From Agreia sp. PsM10 (lineage in GTDB: Bacteria; Actinomycetota; Actinomycetes; Actinomycetales; Microbacteriaceae), in the NCBI RefSeq assembly GCF_030433855.1, contig NZ_JARUXC010000018.1:1-64000 (forward strand): DNA of 64,000 nucleotides. The letters run 5' to 3'. The position numbers were made by a program, and so were the translations under genes. Of this stretch, positions 17,733 to 26,635 are shown one piece after another. The number at the start of each line of letters is the position of its first letter. The stretch's first letter is position 1. The notes below the pieces were generated by a model that made no database searches, was not told the DNA's origin, and saw only the letters and a list, made by a program, of their open reading frames with translations.

Positions 17733-17985
17733 TACGCACAATTAGCGCCAGTTAGTATTGTTAAATACACACTAACGATTTACTGGTAGAAAAAGGTAGG
17801 GAGTCAGCGTCCGGATATGGGTGGAGAACAGTCGATTCACTCGGGTCTGTCATCGACTTCAGCAGATGCGATTCAGTAGTCGGTCAGACTGGCGAGCCAT
17901 GACAGTCGGCCGGATTACGGGCAATCGAGCGGCGAAGTTAGACGGATAGGCGTTCGCCAATCCGTAACGTAACAGGAGACCCCAA
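17733..17985. promoter_or_regulatory. AT-rich divergent promoter region
   Basis: A 253-bp space between the divergent wzy-like gene and the Tat-exported lyase-like gene. It contains the AT-rich segment gttagtattgttaaatacac (about 17752-17771) next to the wzy-like start, and AGGAGA about 6 nt before TTG 17986. No further coding potential was seen. Exact -10 and -35 boxes cannot be fixed with confidence. Confidence 0.4.
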
Positions 17986-20153
17986 TTGTCCATTTCCCGC
18001 AGGTCTTTCATTGCCGGCGCGACAGGCGCAGCCGTCATCCCCGCCATCTTCGCGCCGCAAACGGCCTTCGGAGTGAGACTCCCAGCTGCACTCAGCACTC
18101 AGCTCCTCGCAAAACTTGTCTCTGGCGGCGCCTTTGCAGGCACGGCATTCGTGCCCTCGACAGATCGCCCCGACACAATCGTGCGAACGTCTAGAAATGG
18201 AACCCTGACTACCGCAGTTGCAACGGACAGCTTCTACCCACTGCAAAGAGACGTCGTCAACTTCGCCGTCAATCCGTCTTTTTCTGGCGCGGTCGTGGGC
18301 GTTCTCGGCGCGGGTGGCATGTTGCCGACAGCCTGGAAAATCGGCGACAGCGACCAATACAGGGTAGAAGTTCGGAGCATCCTCCCCAACGCGGTTGTGC
18401 TCGGAGTGACCTCACCCGCCTCAGGCATCTTCTTCTTCGACAAAGAGAACTCGAGCTCCAATAGGCATACGTAGGTTTCGCTGTTGCCCTCCATCGACGG
18501 CATGATCCGTCGAGGGGCCCCGACGACATCCCGAGGCGGGGTCGTCATATCGTCGCGCGTCGTCGTGAACTCCGCAGAATCCGGCTTCTCTTCGGCAATC
18601 ATGGGAGCGGGCATCTATAGCCCTGCACCTAATCCGTCGTGGCTCCGGGCCGCGACTCCCTGGTCTGTATACGTCGGCCCATCCGCTCCGACCCTGACGT
18701 CTGGGTCCACGGCGAGCGACGTCGGCAAGATCGACCGTCCACGGATTTGGACGACGTTAGAGCCTGGCCGACTTGTGCGACCGACGATGGGGTTCAAGTT
18801 CCAGAAGCCGTCGTCGACCGTGGAGGTGAACGTGGGCAGCCTCCAGATCGAAGATGCCCCCTCGAACAGCGACCGCACCGATTTCACCAACGGTCCGCGC
18901 GTCTCGCAGGATCTGCTCATCTCCATACCGAGCACAAGCACAGGTCCATTCAGCGTGCTTCTCTGCGGAAACGGGTTCGCGGAATGGCGGAACGGGCTCA
19001 ATTCAGCTGACGGCTGGCTACGACTTTCACCTTCCATCGGGAACCAGCGGGTGAAGGGCGTCTATGTTTTCACAGCTGGTCTCACCGCGGCCGAACAGAC
19101 CGAGATCCTCGATGCGCTCGACTCGGCGGCATCATCCTTCCGAGACCCCAAGTTCGGCATTATTGGCGGGAGCGTCCATGTGCTCGAAGGTCTCACCGCA
19201 GGCACCAATCGTCCATCGTCTTCAGAAGAGGGCCTTCCCGGCCTCAAATTCCGAAACATCGTCGTTCAGAAGAACTCGTCTTCTATTCCATTTCAGGAAG
19301 CGTGGAACCGAACGAGCTTCAACGATTTCAACTGATCCATCAGCCCGACGGCACGAGCAAAAATAGTCGCTCGGAGATCATGGGGGCGTCGTTCTTCGAC
19401 CAGACGGAACACGTCACGTTCACCAACGGACGATCGGCGCCGATGTACGTCTCATACTGGCTGAGGCTAGAGACAGCCGCCCAAGCCGACTGGGAGATCT
19501 ACGGCCAATGGCACGGCAGCCAGCTCCAACTTGTCGCAGACGGAAGTGCCGACGGCACGATCACGGGCCTCGAACCTATCGTCTCGTTCGGCAGCGGGGC
19601 GCGGGCTGAATACAAGAACAAGTTCGTCGTGACCTGGCGATCCGTAAAAACGAACCTGGACGCTGCGGCGGGTGGCCAATCATTCGCTACGGATCCGAAA
19701 CTCATGACTCCCTTGCCGGCACCGGGAACAGAATGGGGAATCAGAACGAGGTCCGTGATCGATGCGGTTCCTTTCCCCGCGAACGTCTGGACCCACATCG
19801 CCTCTCGAGTCGTTTTCGCCAAAGATGGAACGGGCGAGTTTCAGGTGTGGCGTGATGGACGCGCCCTCCTAGGAACCTCGCCCTCCAATGACAATCCCTC
19901 GAACACTCCCGTCGGCTACAACGAGAACATCGGCCCAGCCTTCAACCACGGAATCTATGCTTCTCCGACGACCTTCACCGACGCAGGAGTCGCCACTCAG
20001 GCAGCCACGTACACAAGGAACATCCACTACAGCGGCATTCAGTGGGGACGAGAACTCGTCAACTTCGCGGACTCCACGTCCACTCAACGTCTGATTGTCC
20101 CGAACTCGTCCACTGCCCCGTCGACCATTCACCTGCAGTCGCCCCGAGTGTAG
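17986..20153 (+). pseudogene. Tat-exported polysaccharide-lyase-like protein, broken
   Basis: One gene read in two frames. TTG 17986 (AGGAGA upstream) begins a twin-arginine signal, SISRRSFIAGATGAAVIPAI. The frame meets an in-frame TAG at 18472-18474 but continues open in the same frame through a lectin-like region (SVLLCGNGFAEWRNGL, VKGVYVFTAGLTAAEQTE). Near 19265-19275 it shifts one base, giving ELVFYSISGSVEPNELQRF, then SRSEIM, YVSYWLRLE, WEIYGQWHG and HGIYASPTTF. That last part has the pattern of heparin-lyase-I-like concanavalin-A folds that cleave acidic polysaccharides. Intact length would be about 720 residues. It may be decayed, or recoded. A role in trimming or releasing the local polysaccharide is inference. 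Confidence 0.65.
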
Positions 20154-20159
20154 ACGGCC

Positions 20160-21212
20160 TCAGACTGGTTTCGATGCCAGGTGTTCGTACGTAGCGGTGA
20201 GACCTGCAGCGATGTCGAACTGCGGCTGCCAGCCCAACGCCTCGAGCTTCGAGGCGTCGAGCAGCACGCGATCAACGGGACGATCGGCAGTCGTGTTCTC
20301 GCCCGAGAGATCGAAACGCACCGTTGTCGCGCCGAGACCGGCGACGATCGACGCGATATCGCCGATCGTCGCATTGGATGCGTCGTGAGCGATGTTGTAG
20401 GCATGGCCCGTTTCGCCGTTGAGCAGCGTCACCAGGAGACCTGTCGCGCTGTCGGCCACGTAGCAATAGGAACGCTCGCGTGTGCCGTCGCTCTTCATGA
20501 CGATCGTCTCTCCAGCGAGTGCATTCGTCATGAACTGCGGAACCACGCGGTTGTCCCATGACCCGATTGTGGGTCCGAAAATGTAGCCCGGGCGAGAGAT
20601 GACGACATCGACCGCGTACTGGTCTGCATAGGCGGCGCAGAGAGTCTCTGTGGCTCGCTTCGATGAGGGGTAACTCGATCTGGTGGCGAGGATGTCCACG
20701 TATCCAAGATCCGACTCTCTAAGGGCGGGGGACTCAGGGGCAACGTGCCCATAGATCTCCGAACTCGAAACATAGAGCACCCGGGCGACGCCTTCCGTTC
20801 TGGCGTAGTCGAGGATCGCCTTCATGCCGTTGAAGTTCGCATCCATCGTGCCGACCGGGTCGCCGTTGATGGTGGCCGGCGTTGCGTTGCCGCCGCAATG
20901 AACGATGAAGTCGGCTCTAGTACCCGACGGCAGCCCGATCGAGGATTCAAGCAATCGAAGGTCGGCCCGCGTGCCGTATCGCGCGAATCGAGTGTTCAAT
21001 CGGTCGAGCGAACGACCTACAGCGATGACATCGACGTGGGTACTGCCGGTCACGTTCTTCCGGAGCAGCAACTCGACGAGGTACGACCCGATTAGGCCTG
21101 TCGCTCCCGTGATGGCAACGACCTTGCCGTCCAGGCGAGTCCAGTCGACGCCTCCGTTGATCGTGTCGAGTTCGGTTTCCATGTCGATGAGGGGCGCCAC
21201 TTTCTGGGTCAT
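20160..21212 (-). CDS. NAD-dependent epimerase/dehydratase
   Basis: A 350-residue extended SDR: VVAITGATGLIGSYLVELLL (Rossmann GxxGxxG), FIVHCGGNATPATINGDP, LYVSSSEIYG, the catalytic YPSSKRATE, and RPGYIFGPTIGSWDNRVVPQF. It resembles nucleotide-sugar 4,6-dehydratases or decarboxylases. It is the third gene of an operon with a TarI-like cytidylyltransferase and a TagF-like transferase, with ATGA overlaps. In classical teichoic acid operons the matching position is held by the ribulose-5-phosphate reductase TarJ, which is a medium-chain dehydrogenase, not this fold. The substrate may thus be a CDP-linked sugar instead of a free pentose phosphate; this is inference. Confidence 0.75.
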   Translation of the reverse strand: MTQKVAPLIDMETELDTINGGVDWTRLDGKVVAITGATGLIGSYLVELLLRKNVTGSTHVDVIAVGRSLDRLNTRFARYGTRADLRLLESSIGLPSGTRADFIVHCGGNATPATINGDPVGTMDANFNGMKAILDYARTEGVARVLYVSSSEIYGHVAPESPALRESDLGYVDILATRSSYPSSKRATETLCAAYADQYAVDVVISRPGYIFGPTIGSWDNRVVPQFMTNALAGETIVMKSDGTRERSYCYVADSATGLLVTLLNGETGHAYNIAHDASNATIGDIASIVAGLGATTVRFDLSGENTTADRPVDRVLLDASKLEALGWQPQFDIAAGLTATYEHLASKPV

Positions 21213-21928
21213 CCGAAGATCTGTTGATTCTGGGTTGCCTCGTGGAGTGCCCGGAAGACGAAGAAATCACCCGGTGTCGTGATTTTGATGTTCTCGTGGG
21301 GGCCGTCCACCAGGCGCACCGGATGGCCGCCGAGTTGCATGATGGAGCACGAATCGATGCAGTCATCGAAACCACGCTCCAATGCGCTGATATGGCCTTG
21401 ATAGATGTCGTTCAAGAGAAAGCTCTGAGGGGCTCGAGCTATCCGGGTCTGCGCTCTGTCCGTGATTTCAGCAACGTATTCGTCGCCATCGGCAATGAGG
21501 ATCGTCTCCTTGACGACGCTGCACGTGACCCCGGACCCGAGCTCGCGGACGCTCGCAATGTTCCGGGAGATGAGATCAGCGTTGATGAGGGGTCGGACCG
21601 CATCGTGAATCAGCACGACAGGGTTCGTTCGTTCGAGATCCGCGGTGATCGCCTTGAGTCCATTGTAGATCGACAGCTGACCGGTCGCCCCGCCGGGAAC
21701 CAGCCAACGAACCTTGGTCATGCCGTACTCGTCGAGGAGTTCCCGGAGGTGGTCTATCCAGTCCTCGACACAGGCGATCGCGATGGCGTCGATCTCGGGG
21801 TGATGCTGGAAGTGTTCAAGGGTGTGGATGATGACAGGCTTGCCGTTCAGTTCGAGGAACTGCTTGGGAAGAGCCGATTGGTTCATCCGCCGGCCGACGC
21901 CACCGGCGAAGATCAGGGCGACGTTCAC
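21209..21928 (-). CDS. TarI/IspD-type cytidylyltransferase
   Basis: A 239-residue cytidylyltransferase: VALIFAGGVGRRM (CTP-binding glycine loop), LPKQFLELNGKPVIIHTLEH, then VLIHDAVRPLI, KETILIADG, ARAPQSFLL and a late GPHENIKITTPGDF. Members make CDP-ribitol (TarI) or CDP-methylerythritol (IspD). The position between a TagF-like polymer transferase gene and an epimerase gene argues for the polyol-phosphate role. GTG 21928 overlaps the stop of the tagF-like gene and its own stop overlaps the epimerase start. A chromosomal ispD for isoprenoids would be expected elsewhere, paired with ispF, which is absent here. Confidence 0.8.
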   Translation of the reverse strand: MNVALIFAGGVGRRMNQSALPKQFLELNGKPVIIHTLEHFQHHPEIDAIAIACVEDWIDHLRELLDEYGMTKVRWLVPGGATGQLSIYNGLKAITADLERTNPVVLIHDAVRPLINADLISRNIASVRELGSGVTCSVVKETILIADGDEYVAEITDRAQTRIARAPQSFLLNDIYQGHISALERGFDDCIDSCSIMQLGGHPVRLVDGPHENIKITTPGDFFVFRALHEATQNQQIFG

Positions 21929-23178
21929 TGCATCGCCCCCTCGATACGAGTCGTGGAGACGGCTGCTCGGGGATTCTTGCCCAGCCGTCGGGAGAACCGG
22001 GCCGAACTTCTTGCCATGAGCTCGTCCAGCATTCCGTGTGCCGCGTCGCGAGTGTGAACGAGGCCGGACCGCTCAGCCGTTGTGCGTCGACGTTCCGCCC
22101 AATGACTGCTTCCAGCCACCACCTCGTCGGCGAACTCGGCGATGTCCTCGTCGGTCAGCAGCTCCGGGCCGGGCAGCCAGTCGAAGATGTCCTTCGGGTA
22201 GACACCGCGGCCCGCCACATAGGCATCCTTGTCGGGAAAGAAGAAACCGATGGGCTTGTCGACGAGCAGGTAGTCGGACCAGACGCTGGACGTATCCGTG
22301 ATGAGTCCCGACGAGGCACCGAGCACTGAGTACAGACTGACGCCTGCGGTCAGCAGAACGTCGTCGTCTATCAGCACGGCACCGTCGACGTTCCGGGCTA
22401 CCGAGTCGAACGGGTGCGGCTTCACGACGACGGCGAGACCTCGACGTCGGAAGTGGTCGACGACGCGAGCGAACTGGCTTGCCATGCTGAGGTCTTCGGA
22501 GGTGTCCTTCGAGTCATTCATTGACCGCATGGTCCCTTGCGAGAGGGCTGTGCGGTACGACGGCATCCAGACCACAAAGCGCCCCGCAGCGATTCCGAGT
22601 TCCTCGAGTCGCTCCGCGGATGCCGGCCGGAACAGGTCGTCGTTGCGGGGATAGCCCACAAGAAGCACGTCGTCGTTGCTGAGCCCGCTGATCTCTGCGG
22701 TTCGATACCCCCACATGGCTGTCGCGCCGAGGATGTAGTCGCTGGGCTTCGACGACAGGCGTCGTTCCCCGAAAAGGGCGTCGCTCCACTTCATGCCGCC
22801 GCCATGCCACAGGTTCACTGTTGGTTTTCGGATGTCTGCGGCCGGTTCGCCGTATAGGCCGTGCGTGAAGAAAACGGCTTCGGCGGTGACATAGAGCCAC
22901 AACGCTCGTAGGGTTCCTTTTTTCACGCGGAGTATCTGGTCGGTTGGCGGGAAACCGACCTTCGACAGGTAGTTCTGGGATGGTGATTGGGCCCATGCGA
23001 TGCGGCCGTCGTATCTCTCCAGAATGGCTCGCGCTGTCTCTACCGCGTTGCCTTCGCCGCTCGGATACCCGACGAGGAACACATGATTCGCGGCAGGCAG
23101 TAGCGATCGCGCCACTGTCAGAACGCGCGGCAGCGCACCTCGGACCAAGACTCTCTTCACCGTGTCTACACGTCTCAT
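21925..23178 (-). CDS. CDP-glycerol/ribitol phosphotransferase (TagF-like)
   Basis: A 417-residue protein of the CDP-glycerol glycerophosphotransferase family, which polymerises polyol phosphate from CDP-polyol on teichoic-acid-type chains. Diagnostic parts are NLWHGGGMKWSDALFG, VVKPHPFDS and GLITDTSSVWSDYLLVDKPI, the donor-binding His/Asp/Ser cluster. ATG 23178 is chosen because GGAG lies just before it; an in-frame ATG at 23220 is also possible and would still avoid the divergent gene at 23227. Head of a three-gene operon with the cytidylyltransferase and the epimerase. It probably acts at the cytoplasmic membrane face. Confidence 0.85.
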   Translation of the reverse strand: MRRVDTVKRVLVRGALPRVLTVARSLLPAANHVFLVGYPSGEGNAVETARAILERYDGRIAWAQSPSQNYLSKVGFPPTDQILRVKKGTLRALWLYVTAEAVFFTHGLYGEPAADIRKPTVNLWHGGGMKWSDALFGERRLSSKPSDYILGATAMWGYRTAEISGLSNDDVLLVGYPRNDDLFRPASAERLEELGIAAGRFVVWMPSYRTALSQGTMRSMNDSKDTSEDLSMASQFARVVDHFRRRGLAVVVKPHPFDSVARNVDGAVLIDDDVLLTAGVSLYSVLGASSGLITDTSSVWSDYLLVDKPIGFFFPDKDAYVAGRGVYPKDIFDWLPGPELLTDEDIAEFADEVVAGSSHWAERRRTTAERSGLVHTRDAAHGMLDELMARSSARFSRRLGKNPRAAVSTTRIEGAMQ

Positions 23179-23226
23179 TCGCTCCGCTGCTTTCAATACA
23201 CTAAGTAATATAGTAAGCATAGAGGT
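23179..23226. promoter_or_regulatory. AT-rich divergent promoter region
   Basis: A short AT-rich segment (acactaagtaatatagtaag at 23197-23216) in otherwise GC-rich DNA separates the tagF-like operon from the divergent GT4 pair. The tract taatatagt offers -10-like hexamers on both strands. Both transcripts must start in or very near this 48-bp space if the starts chosen are right. Confidence 0.4.
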
Positions 23227-24483
23227 ATGGGAGTTGAGGACATGTTGCGCGTGCATGCTTCCTCGGCGAAAGGGAACGGGCCGGGCGCATCCGAACGACA
23301 GCTGCGCAGCCTCCATGTCTCGGACCAGACAGACAGTGGCGGTGCCGAGGCGGTCTTCCGCGACACTGTGGATGCGGCCGGCAAGCTCGGTCATGTGGTG
23401 CGGACCGTGGTCTCAGACGGGAATCGGACCGCGTTGTCGTACCTGATGTCCGCACGGTGGTACTCGTCCATCCGGCGCACGTTGAAGGAGTTCGATCCGG
23501 ACATCGTGCATGTGCAGAACTACTACCGGTTTCTCTCGCCGAGCATCCTGCTCGCACTCGCACTTCACCGTCGAACCCACCCCACGATGCGAGTTGTTTT
23601 CACCGCACATGACTACCATCTGGTCTGCCCGAATAGCGGGTTCCAACACTTTCCCCGCGGTGTGCGCACGACATTGAATATCGACAACCCTCGGGTCCCC
23701 GTCTGGGCCTCCTATGATCAACGCTCCCGGGCCCGAGCTTTCTTGAAATCACTACAACACCTGATGGCATACCGAATACTGCGACTGGACCGCACCTTCG
23801 ACCTCATCATTGCCCCCAGCGAATTCTTGAAGAACATCTTCGAGAAGTGCGGCGTCGAGGCTCCGATTGCACTGGTCCGAAATCCCGTGGAGTTTCCGGC
23901 AATTCGAAACGTGGCAAGCTCGAAGTCGGGTGACCTCGTCTACATGGGTCGCGTAGCGCCCGAAAAAGGGCTGCGCGAATTCATCCTCGCCTTGGAGGGG
24001 GAGGGCAAGCGCGTGAGTATCGATGTGTACGGTGCCGGAGTCGACTGGAAGGCACTGGACATCCTCGCTACGGGCCTGAACCATGTGTCGTTGGTCATGC
24101 GTGGGCCGGTAGCCCGGGCAGACGTTCCGGGCGTGCTCTCGAAGTACCGAGCTCTGATCTACCCGTCGATCTGGCCGGAGAACGCTCCGATCGTTGTCGT
24201 TGAAGCGATAGTCAACGGATTGCCCGTCGTCGTCCCCACGGATTCGGGCGCACTCGAGATGGGCAATCTCGGGGAGTTCGTGTCGAGTTTCACCATCGGC
24301 TCGCGCCACGAGATCAGCGAGGCTGTGCGGCGGGCACTCGACGTGTCTGCCAGAAATCACCTGGTGAACCCTCAAGATTTCGCACGGGACAGCTACGTCT
24401 CCGCGCTACGAGACATCTACAAGCACCTTCTCCATGGCCCCAGCAAGGCCACCCGTCGATCCCGGAAAGGGTCACCCTCATGA
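23227..24483 (+). CDS. GT4 family glycosyltransferase
   Basis: A 418-residue GT-B enzyme. The N-terminal domain has RSLHVSDQTDSGGAEAVFRD (typical GGAE loop of mannosyl/glucosyltransferases), DIVHVQNYYRFLSPSIL and FTAHDYHLVCPN. The C-terminal domain has LVYMGRVAPEKGLREFILAL and the donor-site PSIWPENAPIVVVEAIVNGLPVV. ATG 23227 is used; ATG 23242 is an alternative since conservation begins near residue 27. It is coupled to the next transferase by ATGA at 24480-24483. It likely adds a sugar to the lipid-linked repeat unit; the donor is unknown. Confidence 0.85.
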   Translation: MGVEDMLRVHASSAKGNGPGASERQLRSLHVSDQTDSGGAEAVFRDTVDAAGKLGHVVRTVVSDGNRTALSYLMSARWYSSIRRTLKEFDPDIVHVQNYYRFLSPSILLALALHRRTHPTMRVVFTAHDYHLVCPNSGFQHFPRGVRTTLNIDNPRVPVWASYDQRSRARAFLKSLQHLMAYRILRLDRTFDLIIAPSEFLKNIFEKCGVEAPIALVRNPVEFPAIRNVASSKSGDLVYMGRVAPEKGLREFILALEGEGKRVSIDVYGAGVDWKALDILATGLNHVSLVMRGPVARADVPGVLSKYRALIYPSIWPENAPIVVVEAIVNGLPVVVPTDSGALEMGNLGEFVSSFTIGSRHEISEAVRRALDVSARNHLVNPQDFARDSYVSALRDIYKHLLHGPSKATRRSRKGSPS

Positions 24484-25487
24484 TCGGCTTCTTCGACCCA
24501 AAGTCAGGACGAGGTGGCGGGCAGGTCGTCCTGGAGCGGCTCCTCGAACTATCCCTGGAGAACAGCACCACAGCCCTGGTGATGCCGCAGCCAGGGCAGG
24601 ACTCCATCGCCATTCCGAGCGGCGTGCAGACGTACACCGTAGCCGGTCACCTGCTGAGGAGCGTCGTTCCTGGCGAAAAGGTCGTTCTCGTATCGAATGC
24701 CACCCCGTGCCTGCCGGCCGTCATCAGAACAGGCGCGGCGCTCCGCCGCCAGGGGGTGTCGGCAACAACTGTGGCGATTCTTCACAACTACCCGGTCGGT
24801 CTACCGAAACTCGTCGCTACGCGACAACTGCTCAGGCAGGTCGACTTCACTATCGCTGTCGAACCGGGGCTGCAGACGCTCCGCCCCGACACAGTCATTC
24901 CGACCTGGCTGTCCGTGCCGCATTCCAGACGCTTCGCTGCGAGAGCACCGGAACCCATCACGGCGACCGGGGTCGTCAAATCCTACGCTCGACCCGACGC
25001 CACGAAGGGGATGCATCTGCTCCCGGCGATCTACCGGGCTCTTTCGTCTCTCGGCTACACATGCGAGGTCGCGCTGGGGCAGCCGCTCGATGGGCAGGAG
25101 AGATATCAAGCGAAGCTTGAGCGTGCGCTTGCTCCCTGGCTCGTCGATGGACGACGAAACGCCGACTGGGTTGACCCCGGTGATGTGTTCGTGATTCCGT
25201 CGGTCGCCGGGGAAGCGGCGTGTCTCACTGCCCAGGAGGCGTTGTCGAACGGCGCTTTCGTTGTCGCGTCGCGGATAGGTCTGATGAGCTACCTGTCGCC
25301 TACCAATCAGGGAATCCGAACGTTCGCCGTCGGTGACACCCGCGGCGCCGTCGACGCAATAGTCGATGCCATGGCGCTTTCTCCCGCAGAGTTCGACGAG
25401 GAATGTCGAGCGGGTGCCGCGGGAGTCAGCGCCCGCGAGTCACGGTGGTACGACGAGGTCGTCGCTTCTCTCGTCGCCCGGCTTTAG
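24480..25487 (+). CDS. Glycosyltransferase family 4-like protein
   Basis: A 335-residue GT-B-like protein: MIGFFDPKSGRGGGQVVLER resembles the acceptor-side GGG loop, AILHNYPVGLPKL and FTIAVEPGL follow, and the C-terminal half has ATKGMHLLPAIYRALSSLGY and IPSVAGEAACLTAQEALSNG, where the usual EGFG-type motif is replaced by AGEAACLTAQEAL, still with the E-x7-E-like spacing. It starts inside the stop of the preceding gene. It has no membrane segments. It is probably part of the same sugar-transfer step series, but family membership is weaker than for its neighbours. Confidence 0.7.
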   Translation: MIGFFDPKSGRGGGQVVLERLLELSLENSTTALVMPQPGQDSIAIPSGVQTYTVAGHLLRSVVPGEKVVLVSNATPCLPAVIRTGAALRRQGVSATTVAILHNYPVGLPKLVATRQLLRQVDFTIAVEPGLQTLRPDTVIPTWLSVPHSRRFAARAPEPITATGVVKSYARPDATKGMHLLPAIYRALSSLGYTCEVALGQPLDGQERYQAKLERALAPWLVDGRRNADWVDPGDVFVIPSVAGEAACLTAQEALSNGAFVVASRIGLMSYLSPTNQGIRTFAVGDTRGAVDAIVDAMALSPAEFDEECRAGAAGVSARESRWYDEVVASLVARL

Positions 25488-25511
25488 GGGAGCCTGCCGG
25501 AGGCGGGGACG

Positions 25512-26623
25512 TCATCGCAAGCTGTCGGACATCCAACTGTGAAGATGAGCGACGAATTTCTCCTTTGAGAAGTTCACCGAGTGCGCCCTGATCGTCGTTT
25601 TGTCCAATTCATCAAGTCGTCGGATCAGCGAAGCGAGCTCGGGGGAGGACCAGTCGTCGACGAGGACGCCAGTCACGCCATCCGCTACCGTCTCGCTGAC
25701 GCCGCCGAGGTTCCTGCCGATGACGGGGGTACCGAGGGCCATCGCCTCGACGGGCATGATGCCGAAATCCTCGACCGCCGGGAATACGAAGGCGAAGGCA
25801 CGCTGATACAGGGCCCGGAGGAGGCTGTTCGACGGCGAATCCACGAAACGCACATCGACGTCGGCGTGCCTGGCGAGAGTCCGGAGGGCATCCTCTTCCG
25901 GCCCTGAACCTGCGATGACGACGGGGCGACGGGATGCCTCCCCAGCACGAATGACCAGGTCGAGCCTCTTGTAGGGAACGAGGCGTGATGCGCCGAGAAG
26001 GTAGCCGTCCGGCAGGGATCTCAGGACGACCAGCTCCTGGTCGTTCAGACGAGCGGACCAGTCCTCGACGGCTTGGATCTCGGTCACATCGACGGGCGGG
26101 TAGATGACTTCTGTGTCCTGCCGCCAGGTGTCCTGCACGCGTCTGCCGACGAACGAGGAGATGACGGCGATACTCGTCGCTTCGCGCGGCGTCGGTCTAT
26201 GGTTTTCAGCGGGCCGGACGCGGCCCTGACCAGTGCGTTGCTTCCGCGAACGTCCAGTTCAGGCGTCCAGACGTAACGGGCCGGCGTGTAGACGTAGAGA
26301 AGCTTGCGGAAGTCCTTCTTCTGATTCTTGAATGAGACCTGCTGCGCGAAGGCGTGGCTGCTCACAAGAGCCCAGTCGTAGTCGTGGTTCTGCTGCCCTC
26401 GCCAGACGAATGGGAGGATCGGTAGCGCCAAGGCTTTGCGACCTCGGAGTGGCGTCCTCGCCAGGAACGACTCCCGCACGAGGCGGTTCGGGAAGCGTTC
26501 AGGCGCGTTGTTCCACAGGCAGAGGAGATCCGCGTCGGGGAGCGACTCCGCCATCGCCTGGAAGACGTTCTCCGAGCCGCCGATCTTCTCAACCCACTCA
26601 TGAACGATGACTCCACCGGCCAT
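25512..26623 (-). pseudogene. GT4 glycosyltransferase paralogue, frameshifted
   Basis: The N-terminal half reads from ATG 26623 (VIVHEWVEKIGGSENVFQAM, YTPARYVWTPELDVRG) to DRRRAKR near 26187. There one base (or four) is missing, and the C-terminal half continues in another frame: QDTWRQDTEVIYPP, YLLGASRLVPYKRLD, FPAVEDFGIMPVEAMALGTP. The protein is otherwise a full-length relative of the intact transferase at 6000-7118, with several shared runs. It follows the initiating transferase gene directly (GTG 26635 right after its TAG is an alternative start). A ribosome could restart at ATG 26138 within the second half, but this would give only a donor-binding domain. Confidence 0.85.
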
Positions 26624-26635
26624 CACACGAGCCAC

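Noticed and set aside
21209-21928. Cytidylyltransferase as the isoprenoid enzyme IspD
   Set aside because: No ispF neighbour, and tight coupling to a TagF-like gene favours a polyol-phosphate role.
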